Source: JACKII01 sp963807085 (GTDB lineage Bacteria; Pseudomonadota; Alphaproteobacteria; Bin95). From it: a DNA stretch of 64,000 nucleotides. A model generated the notes under the pieces. The model was not told the DNA's origin. It searched no databases and was given only the letters and a program-made list of their open reading frames with translations. The DNA lies in NCBI GenBank assembly GCA_963807085.1, contig CAWEBB010000018.1:73542-137541 (forward strand). The letters are read 5' to 3'. The translations under genes and the position numbers were made by a program. This document shows, one piece after another, positions 26,740 to 33,380 of the stretch. Position 1 is the stretch's first letter. Each line of letters opens with the position of its first letter.

Positions 26740-28110
26740 ATGATCGAACCGAAATCCGCCGACGAATTCGTCGTCGTCTCGAACGGCATGCTGGGCTATG
26801 GCTTCCGCGAGGCAAGCCTGCACGATGCCGTTGCCGCGGGCGTGGACCTGATTGCGGCGGATGCGGGCTCCAGCGATCCCGGACCCTACTATCTCGGCAC
26901 CGGCAAGCCGTTCGTCGGCGAGGCCATGACCAAGCGCGACCTGAAACTGCTGGTCAAGGCGGGCTACGACGCGGGCGCACCGCTGATCATCGGCTCGGCC
27001 GGCGGCGCGGGCGGCGACATGCAGGTGGATTTTTTGCTGAAGCTGTTGCGCGAGGTGCTGGCCGAGCTCAACATCACCCGCAAAGTCGCCGTGGTTCGCA
27101 CCGAACTGGACAAGAGCGTGGTGCAGGATGCGCTCGCCGACCAGCGCATCCAGACCTTTGAAACCAACCACCCGCTCAGCCCCGCCGATATCGACGCCGC
27201 CTCGCATATCGTGGCGCAGATGGGGTGCGAGGCCTATTGGCCAGCGCTGCGCGAGAATCCCGACATCATCATCGGCGGCCGCGCCTGGGACGTGGCCAAC
27301 ATCGCCGCGCTGCCGCTCATGCAGGGCTATCCGCGCGGCCTGACCCTGCACATGGGCAAGATCGTCGAATGCGGCAGCCTGGCGGCAAGACCTACCGGCG
27401 GCGGTGACCTGATTCTCGGCCGCCTGCGCGACAATCATTTTCTGGTGGAGCCCACCCATCCGGACAAGGCCTGCACCATACAGAGCGTCTCCGCCCACAC
27501 CTTCTACGAAAAGACCGATCCCCTGATGCTGAAAGGCCCCGGCGGCACGGTCGATCTCACCAAGACCGTGTTCGAGCAGCACGACCCGCGCCGGGTCAAA
27601 GTCACCGGCAGCGCCTATCACGAGGCCGACAAATACACGGTCAAGCTGGAGGGCGCGCGCCTCGCCGGCTACCGGCAGATCACCATCGGTGGCGCCCGCG
27701 ATCCGCGCTTCATCGCCCAGATCGACGATATCCAGCAGACAGTGATGCAGAAAATCCGCGAGAGCCAGCCCGGCACGGTCCGCGACGACCAATATTCCGT
27801 CACCTTCCACCGCTATGGCCTCGACGGCGTCATGGGCGCATGGGAGCCGGTGAAACAGCCTGCCCACGAACTGGGTGTGCTGATCGACGTCATCGGCGAG
27901 ACGCCCCAGATCGCGGAGGCAATTTGTGGCTTGGCGCGCGCTGCCATCCTGCATGTGGCCTATCCGGGGCGCCAGGCAACCGCCGGCAACATAGCCTTCC
28001 CCTTCTCCCCCGCCGAGATCGATGCCGGGCCGGTCTACGAGTTCAACATCTACCATCTGATGGAAATCGATGATCCCGAGCATTTCGGCAGGACGGAGTG
28101 GCTCTCGTGA
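26740..28110 (+). CDS. AtuA-like (DUF1446) protein
   Basis: A 456-residue protein of the DUF1446 family. It is named after AtuA of acyclic-terpene utilisation, where it is needed but its reaction is not well known. Motifs: NGMLGYGFREASLHDAVAAG, the Gly-rich IIGSAGGAGGDMQVDFL, the central PDIIIGGRAWDVANIAALPL and C-terminal TFHRYGLDGVMGAWEP. The start at ATG 26740 follows GGGAGGATGAACG. It overlaps the DUF4387 gene by 4 bp, and that pairing recurs widely. With TauD enzymes and a TRAP transporter, it suggests catabolism of an unknown carboxylate. Confidence 0.83.
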   Translation: MIEPKSADEFVVVSNGMLGYGFREASLHDAVAAGVDLIAADAGSSDPGPYYLGTGKPFVGEAMTKRDLKLLVKAGYDAGAPLIIGSAGGAGGDMQVDFLLKLLREVLAELNITRKVAVVRTELDKSVVQDALADQRIQTFETNHPLSPADIDAASHIVAQMGCEAYWPALRENPDIIIGGRAWDVANIAALPLMQGYPRGLTLHMGKIVECGSLAARPTGGGDLILGRLRDNHFLVEPTHPDKACTIQSVSAHTFYEKTDPLMLKGPGGTVDLTKTVFEQHDPRRVKVTGSAYHEADKYTVKLEGARLAGYRQITIGGARDPRFIAQIDDIQQTVMQKIRESQPGTVRDDQYSVTFHRYGLDGVMGAWEPVKQPAHELGVLIDVIGETPQIAEAICGLARAAILHVAYPGRQATAGNIAFPFSPAEIDAGPVYEFNIYHLMEIDDPEHFGRTEWLS

Positions 28111-28424
28111 GGATGCTTTCGGAAGTGGCGGAGGTGATCCGTTCCAAGAATGCCGGGCCGTTCGTGGTGACGTTCGACATTCTGTTCGCCTCGAAGGAGG
28201 ATTTCGAAGCCGTGCGCGACGCCGGCCTGATCGACCGGGCCAAAGTCTGCGAACTCTACAACGTCTCCGACAACGAACTGCTGGGCTTCGAGTTCTACCC
28301 GTTCGCCAACGCGATCAAGTTTTCGATCCAACGCCCGGTCAGCGCTGGCGGCCCCGGCGACGCCGACGCCTATGGCGCCCAACAACACGCGCCCCTGCTG
28401 GACCTGCCGGCATTGCCCGGTTAG
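28107..28424 (+). CDS. DUF4387 family protein
   Basis: A protein of about 105 residues. The stretch EVIRSKNAGPFVVTFDILFA is the DUF4387 hallmark, followed by DAGLIDRAKVCELYNVSD and FYPFANAIKFSIQRP. It usually sits beside an AtuA-like gene and may act with it. GTG 28107 gives the 4-bp GTGA overlap with the upstream stop; GTG 28098 and ATG 28113 remain possible. The role is not known. The C-terminal AYGAQQHAPLLDLPA looks like a short disordered tail. Confidence 0.8.
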   Translation: MRMLSEVAEVIRSKNAGPFVVTFDILFASKEDFEAVRDAGLIDRAKVCELYNVSDNELLGFEFYPFANAIKFSIQRPVSAGGPGDADAYGAQQHAPLLDLPALPG

Positions 28425-28500
28425 GCTGGTCATGTTCTGTGTTCGGCAGTTCTGCCGTTCCTCGAACATAAGCAGACGCACAGACGTCCGGAGGAAACCT

Positions 28501-29625
28501 ATGTCCCGTATTTCCCGTTTTGGCGGAATGCTTTGTGGCGCCTTGGCGCTGGCGGCCACGCAGACCGCTGCCGCTAGAGAGTTAACGTTCGCGATCGGCC
28601 TGCCCCCGAACCACACATGGTCGCAAACGATGAAATACGTCGCCGACCGTCTGCCGGAAGCGACCAGCGGCGCGCTGACGGCGGAGACGTATTACGGCTC
28701 GCTGCTGAACCTGAAACAAAGTCTGACAGGCCTGCGCGATGGCGTCGCCGACGTCGGCATGATTGTCCCCGGGTACCACCCAGCAGAATTGCCGGATACC
28801 AATCTGATCATCGACCTCGCCATGCTCGGTAAGGATGGCATCGTCCTTTCCGCTGCGGTATCGGACTACATGTTCAACTGCGACCCCTGTTTGCAGGAAG
28901 CGCAAGCCCAAGGCTCCACTTTCGTGGCCATGACGGCGAACGCGCCCTACATGCTGCAGACCATCGAGCCCATGACCAAGCCGGAAGACCTGAAGGGGAA
29001 GAAGATCCGCAGTTTCTCCGCCTTCGGCCGTTGGGCGGAATATGTCGGCGCGATCAAGATGTCCATGTCCGCCAACGACATCTACGATGCCCTCAGCCGC
29101 GGCACCCTCGATGCCAACCTGCACCCGGCCGCGGAACTCTATAACCTGAATTTCGCCGACGTGGTCCAGTACGTGACGCGCCTGCCGCTCGGCACTTACA
29201 ACGGCAACCAGTTCCAGGTGAACAACGATGTCTGGCGCAGCCTCACCACCGAACAGCGCCGTGTCATCCTCGACCTGTTCGGCGAGGCGGCCGCCCATAC
29301 TGCCGTGGACTTCCAGGTATTTAGCGATCACGTCCTGGACGTGAAGGCGCCGGAAAACGGTATCGAGGTTCTCGAACCCTCCCCGGAACTGGTGGCGCTG
29401 ACCAATGAGTTCATCGAGCAGGATCTGAAGTCCCTCGCTGCCGAGACCGAAAAGAACTACGGCATCACCGACGCGGCGGAGAAGATCGAGACGTTCGAGG
29501 GTTACATCCAGCGCTGGCGCGACCTTCTCGGCGAAATCGATCATACGGACAAGGACGCCGTCGCCGACCTCTTCCATCGCGAAATCTGGAGCAAGCTCGA
29601 CGCGGCCACCTACGGCATGCAGTAA
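28501..29625 (+). CDS. dctP: TRAP transporter solute-binding protein, DctP family
   Basis: A 374-residue periplasmic binding protein for a TRAP transporter, with a signal peptide at residues about 1-25 (LCGALALAATQTAAARE). Mature sequence shows FAIGLPPNHTWSQTMKYVAD, the core segments SLTGLRDGVADVGMIVPGY and the conserved LKGKKIRSFSAFGRWAEYVG (cross-family TRAP signature with Arg). Later QVNNDVWRSLTTEQRRVILD. ATG 28501 follows GGAGGAAACCT. An earlier in-frame start would include non-family residues. The dctQ and dctM genes follow on the same strand. Ligand unknown, probably an organic acid. Confidence 0.87.
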   Translation: MSRISRFGGMLCGALALAATQTAAARELTFAIGLPPNHTWSQTMKYVADRLPEATSGALTAETYYGSLLNLKQSLTGLRDGVADVGMIVPGYHPAELPDTNLIIDLAMLGKDGIVLSAAVSDYMFNCDPCLQEAQAQGSTFVAMTANAPYMLQTIEPMTKPEDLKGKKIRSFSAFGRWAEYVGAIKMSMSANDIYDALSRGTLDANLHPAAELYNLNFADVVQYVTRLPLGTYNGNQFQVNNDVWRSLTTEQRRVILDLFGEAAAHTAVDFQVFSDHVLDVKAPENGIEVLEPSPELVALTNEFIEQDLKSLAAETEKNYGITDAAEKIETFEGYIQRWRDLLGEIDHTDKDAVADLFHREIWSKLDAATYGMQ

Positions 29626-29638
29626 CGGTTCGGACGGT

Positions 29639-29659
29639 CCGGCCAGGCAGCCGGGCCGG
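29639..29659 (+). terminator. Hairpin between dctP and dctQ (possible attenuator)
   Basis: CCGGCC (29639-29644) pairs with GGCCGG (29654-29659), followed by the pyrimidine-rich TCTTCCTT. It lies in the 108-bp dctP-dctQ gap. A stem here would fit the common pattern of higher dctP than dctQM expression. Confidence 0.4.
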
Positions 29660-29733
29660 TCTTCCTTACGCTCTTCCCATGCGTTTCAGGCTTTTCAGTT
29701 GACCGCGGCTGCGTGTGCGGAAAGGAGCCAATC

Positions 29734-30276
29734 GTGTACCAAGTCGGCAAGGCGCTCTCGGTTTTGGTGAACGTACTCGCAGCGATCAGCGCCGTGGCGG
29801 CGGCGCTGATGATGCTGCATATCACCCTGGACGTGATCTTGAAGGAGTTGTTTAACTTTCCGTTGCCGGCAACCTTTACCATCGTCTCCAATTACTACAT
29901 GCCCGCCGTCGTGTTCCTGCCGCTTGCCCTCGCCGAAAAGCGCCAGGTGCACATCTCGGTCGAGGTCTTGGTGCAGTTCCTGCGCCCCCGCATGCAGCGC
30001 ATGCTGGCGGTGCTGACCTGGCTGATCGCGGCCGGCATTTTCTGCATTCTGATGTACCAGTCCTGGCTCGATTCCCTCGACAAGACAACCTTCGGTACCT
30101 TCATCATGGAGCAGGACTACAAGGTGCCGATCTGGCCCACTTTCTTCCTGTTGCCCGTCGGCTTTCTCGCCATCGTCGCCGTTCTGGTCTACCGCGTTGC
30201 CGTTGCCGTCTCGGGAAGCAAGGACGGCCTCGGCGGCACAGAACATGACGCTTTCCGCGATCACCTGGCCGAATAG
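29734..30276 (+). CDS. dctQ: TRAP transporter small permease, DctQ family
   Basis: A 180-residue four-helix membrane protein. Helices are visible at about residues 12-33, 49-69, 84-107 and 130-150. The motifs LHITLDVILKELFNFPLPA and YYMPAVVFLPLALAEKRQVH are typical of DctQ family members. GTG 29734 follows AAAGGAGCC by about 5 bases; an upstream start at 29713 is less well supported. It is separated from dctP by 108 bp that holds a hairpin, and from dctM by 11 bp. It works as the small permease subunit of the TRAP importer. Confidence 0.88.
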   Translation: MYQVGKALSVLVNVLAAISAVAAALMMLHITLDVILKELFNFPLPATFTIVSNYYMPAVVFLPLALAEKRQVHISVEVLVQFLRPRMQRMLAVLTWLIAAGIFCILMYQSWLDSLDKTTFGTFIMEQDYKVPIWPTFFLLPVGFLAIVAVLVYRVAVAVSGSKDGLGGTEHDAFRDHLAE

Positions 30277-30287
30277 GGCTCGAAGCG

Positions 30288-31598
30288 ATGGACCGGCTTG
30301 AAATCGGCCTGCTCGGCATCGCGGTTCTGATGTTGCTGATCCTGCTGCGCACGCCGATCGGCATTTCGCTGGTCGCAGTGTCGTTTGCGGGTATCTGGGC
30401 GCTGGTCGGCATAAAGCCGGCGTGGGGCATCCTGACGGCCGTACCGTATGATTTCGGCACGAAATGGGCGTTGACCAGCGTGCCCATGTTCCTGCTGATG
30501 GGCTTTTTCTGCTTTCATGCCGGGCTCACCAAGGGTTTGTTCGACGCCGCCCGCCGGTGGCTGTCGGCATTGCCCGGCGGCCTCGCCATCGCCACCGTTT
30601 TCGGCGCGGCGGGCTTTGCGGCCGTTACGGGCTCCAGCGTCGCCTGCGCCGCTGCCATGGGACGGATCGCCGTGCCGGAGATGATGCGGCAGCACTACGA
30701 TGCGACGCTCGCCACCGGGACGGTTGCGGTCGCAGGCACCATCGGAGCGTTGATCCCGCCCTCCATCCTGATGATCCTCTATGGCATCTTTGTGCAGGTG
30801 CCGATCGGCAAGCTGTTCATCGGCGGTGTCGGCGCAGGCATCTTGACGGCGTTCGGCTATATCGCCGTTATCTACATCCGCACCAAATTGAACCCGGCGC
30901 TCGCCCCGCCGGTGACGGAGGTGTCTTCCTGGGGCGACCGCTTCCGCTCCCTGCTCGACACCTGGCCGGTGCTGCTGCTGATCCTAGGGGTGTTCGGCGG
31001 GCTGTTCGGCGGCATCTTTACGCCGACGGAGGCAGGGGCGGTCGGCGCCTCAATGGCACTCGTCATCGCCCTCGCCAAGCGCGCTTTTTCCTGGGAAATG
31101 TTCAAGGACGCCCTGCTCGAGACGATTCAGACCACCGCCGCCATTTTCGTCATCGCCATCGGCGCGAACCTGCTGACGCGTTTTCTGGCGCTCAGCGGCA
31201 CGGCGAACTTCCTCTCCGACCTGGTCATTTCCATCGGCGCGGACGAGGTGATGCTGCTGATCGGCATTGCGGCGATTTACTTGGTGCTGGGCATGTTCCT
31301 GGAGCCGTTGGGCGCGATGCTGCTGACCATCCCGGTGCTGCTGCCGATCCTCAACGACGCCAACATCGACCTGATCTGGTTCGGCGTGGTCCTGACCAAG
31401 TTCCTGGAGATCGGCATGATTACGCCGCCAATCGGCCTGAACGTGTTCGTGATCAAGGGTGTGGTCGGCGACCTCGCAACAACCACTCAGATATTCAAAG
31501 GCATTCTGTATTTTCTGGTCGCCGATCTGGTCGTGGTGGCGCTGCTGATGATCTTTCCGGACATCGTGCTCTACCTGCCGAGCCTCCTGGACCAGTAA
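30288..31598 (+). CDS. dctM: TRAP transporter large permease, DctM family
   Basis: A 436-residue membrane protein with about twelve helices that carries the transport path, coupled to Na+ or H+. Family motifs: LLRTPIGISLVAVSFAGIWA, SVPMFLLMGFFCFHAGLTKG, AAGFAAVTGSSVACAAAMGR, TGTVAVAGTIGALIPPSILM and TPTEAGAVGASMALVIALA. The C-terminal part contains LGAMLLTIPVLLPILNDA and ITPPIGLNVFVIKGV. Start at ATG 30288 shortly after dctQ. Together with dctP and dctQ it completes a TRAP system next to the AtuA/TauD genes. Confidence 0.92.
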   Translation: MDRLEIGLLGIAVLMLLILLRTPIGISLVAVSFAGIWALVGIKPAWGILTAVPYDFGTKWALTSVPMFLLMGFFCFHAGLTKGLFDAARRWLSALPGGLAIATVFGAAGFAAVTGSSVACAAAMGRIAVPEMMRQHYDATLATGTVAVAGTIGALIPPSILMILYGIFVQVPIGKLFIGGVGAGILTAFGYIAVIYIRTKLNPALAPPVTEVSSWGDRFRSLLDTWPVLLLILGVFGGLFGGIFTPTEAGAVGASMALVIALAKRAFSWEMFKDALLETIQTTAAIFVIAIGANLLTRFLALSGTANFLSDLVISIGADEVMLLIGIAAIYLVLGMFLEPLGAMLLTIPVLLPILNDANIDLIWFGVVLTKFLEIGMITPPIGLNVFVIKGVVGDLATTTQIFKGILYFLVADLVVVALLMIFPDIVLYLPSLLDQ

Positions 31599-31608
31599 TC
31601 CGTTGCGT

Positions 31609-31630
31609 GCCGGCGTCCGTGCTTGCCGGC
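31609..31630. terminator. Possible hairpin between convergent dctM and TauD 3
   Basis: Two copies of the palindrome GCCGGC at 31609-31614 and 31625-31630 can form a 6-bp stem with a 10-base loop, in the 48-bp gap between convergent genes. No T-run follows, so support is weak. Confidence 0.25.
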
Positions 31631-31646
31631 TATGTTGCTGGTGACC

Positions 31647-32693
31647 TTACGCCGTCGGGCGCGGAATCCAGCTTGGCGCCTCGCCCGCATATTCCGCGCC
31701 CGGATTGCCGCGGATCGTCGTGCGCCACATAATCCGGTCGTGTTTCTCTGCATCGAACCAGGTGGCCGCATGAATGGTGCAGCGATTGTCGTAAATGATC
31801 AGGTCGCCCGCCCGCCATTCGTGCGCATACACGAACCGCGGCGCTGTGTAGTGGCTCATCAATTGGTAAAGCAGCCGTGCCCCTTCTCCGTCCGGGCCGG
31901 GCTGCAGGCCCTCGAACGGGCCGTCGATCCAGTCCATCTGGCCCGCCTCGCACAGGAACAGCGCTTTTCGCCCGGTCACCGGGTGCCGCCTGACAACCGG
32001 TTGGCGCTGCGGGCGCCGGTGCGGTACGACCGGCTTCGGCCGTGCGCCGCGGCGTGCGTCCGCCTCCGTCCGGCCGGTGTTCGGCCGGGCGTGGATGCCG
32101 ACAAGACCGTCGGCGATTTCCGTCAAGTCCGGCGGCAGGGCCTCGTATGCGCCGACGCCATCCGCATAGAGCGTTTGCGCCTGATCCCCGGGCGCCGGAC
32201 GCACGCAATAAAACAAGGAAACGTCCGGGGGCGGCCGCCGGTAGCTTTGGTCCGTATGCCAGCCGCGCCGGTGCGGAAACTGGACCGGCAGGCCGCCATC
32301 GGCCAGGCGCGGCGGGTCGGGCAGCGCCGGCGGCGCGCGGTCGAAGGGCGGCGTGTTCGACACGACGAAGATTTCGGGCACCGTGGGGTGCACCTGATGG
32401 CTGGCCGTCAGGGTGCCGCGATAGTCCTCCACTTCCGCGCCGAACAGGCGGCTGAGCCGCACCAGCAAGTCGGGATTGACGGTCATGCCGTCCAGCCCGC
32501 GAACCAGGAGCAAGCCTTTGGCTTCGTGCATTGCCTGCGGCAGCCATTCCGGCAGCGCCTCTGCCCGACGGACAAATTCGGCGGCCTCCGCTGTGTCTGT
32601 CGAAACAGCCCGGCCCATGCCGCTGTCGCTGAGTGGGCCTTCACCGATTGCGACCGTATTCACCATATTCTTCCGCCCGCGTGCAGCCTTCAT
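31647..32693 (-). CDS. TauD/TfdA family dioxygenase 3
   Basis: A 348-residue member of the TauD/TfdA family. Iron ligands His146 and Asp148 are in GWHTDQSYRR, His308 in NRCTIHAAT, and Arg324 or Arg328 in IMWRTTIRG is the 2OG-binding candidate. Its N-terminal segment is longer and less conserved than in the two genes at 24.9-26.7 kb. ATG 32693 is used; ATG 32666, with GGAAG upstream, would shorten it by nine residues. It faces the TRAP gene. Substrate unknown. A low-complexity Arg/Pro stretch at about residues 210-235 is unusual. Confidence 0.8.
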   Translation of the reverse strand: MKAARGRKNMVNTVAIGEGPLSDSGMGRAVSTDTAEAAEFVRRAEALPEWLPQAMHEAKGLLLVRGLDGMTVNPDLLVRLSRLFGAEVEDYRGTLTASHQVHPTVPEIFVVSNTPPFDRAPPALPDPPRLADGGLPVQFPHRRGWHTDQSYRRPPPDVSLFYCVRPAPGDQAQTLYADGVGAYEALPPDLTEIADGLVGIHARPNTGRTEADARRGARPKPVVPHRRPQRQPVVRRHPVTGRKALFLCEAGQMDWIDGPFEGLQPGPDGEGARLLYQLMSHYTAPRFVYAHEWRAGDLIIYDNRCTIHAATWFDAEKHDRIMWRTTIRGNPGAEYAGEAPSWIPRPTA

Positions 32694-32696
32694 TCC

Positions 32697-33050
32697 CTAT
32701 TTTCGCTTGTAGCTCCCGTCCGGCAGCTTGAAGTAAGTACCTGCCGGTGCGCCTTGCTCTGCGAGTTTCTTCGCAAACAGCTTGCCGACCTCTTCGACCG
32801 GCACGTTCTCCTCTCTCGCGCGCTTTTCATAGACCTCCCGCCGCTGCTCGTTCACATCCCGGACAAGGGACACCGCACCCGCCGGAGCCCCGGCGCCGCG
32901 CAGTTCCAGATAGCCGTCATAGCGCTCGGCGATGACGCCGTCTTTGCGATACTGATCGAGAAGCGTTTGCGCCGGCGCCGTGGCCGGCTGCGCCAAGGCG
33001 AACGTGACGACCACCACTGCCAGCCCAAAAATTTTCGCTATCCACCCCAT
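32697..33050 (-). CDS. ydbL: YdbL-like periplasmic protein (DUF1318)
   Basis: A 117-residue protein with a signal peptide (MGWIAKIFGLAVVVVTFA, cleavage near ATAPAQ). The C-terminal body has AERYDGYLELR and EVYEKRAREENVPVEEVGK. A final KLPDGSYK fits the DUF1318/YdbL family. In E. coli YdbL acts with YdbH and YnbE in an inner-to-outer-membrane lipid system. ATG 33050 is preferred because AAAGGA lies 7-8 bases upstream and it gives a clean signal peptide. It is the last gene of ydbH-ynbE-ydbL on this strand. Confidence 0.83.
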   Translation of the reverse strand: MGWIAKIFGLAVVVVTFALAQPATAPAQTLLDQYRKDGVIAERYDGYLELRGAGAPAGAVSLVRDVNEQRREVYEKRAREENVPVEEVGKLFAKKLAEQGAPAGTYFKLPDGSYKRK

Positions 33051-33082
33051 TGCCGTATCCTTTCTGTGCGCGCTTTGGAGCA

Positions 33083-33277
33083 TTAGAAAATATCCGGCCG
33101 GTTCTGGATATCCTGCTCCGCCTGTTTTTCCAGCTTGACACGGACTTCCGCGTCGATCTTTACGTTCAGGTTAATGGTAATCGGCTCTTTCGGCGCTTCA
33201 ACCTTCACCGTGGGCTGACAGGCGAGCAACAGCAGCGCCGGTCCGGCGCAGGCCAATAACAGTCGTCGGCTGATCAT
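33083..33277 (-). CDS. ynbE: YnbE-like lipoprotein
   Basis: A 64-residue protein with a lipobox-like segment LLLLAC near residue 20, so it is probably an outer-membrane lipoprotein. The mature part reads PTVKVEAPKEPITINLNVKIDAEVRV, which matches YnbE. In E. coli YnbE extends the YdbH bridge into the outer membrane. ATG 33277 gives MISRRLLLACAG with positive N-region. The next gene, ydbL, begins 33 bp later and ydbH ends 104 bp upstream. Small and easily missed by automated callers. Confidence 0.82.
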   Translation of the reverse strand: MISRRLLLACAGPALLLLACQPTVKVEAPKEPITINLNVKIDAEVRVKLEKQAEQDIQNRPDIF

Positions 33278-33380
33278 CCTTAACGAACCTCGTGCTCGGC
33301 ATGCTTTCCGTACGATCATACAGTATGGCGAGCGTTTCGCATCAAAGAAACCATGCGCCGGAATCGGAGTTTTCAGACCC

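Noticed and set aside
26692..28083. 463-codon open frame on the minus strand
   Set aside because: Antisense shadow of the AtuA-like gene; rich in His, Gln and Asp as expected from reverse reading of GC-rich codons.
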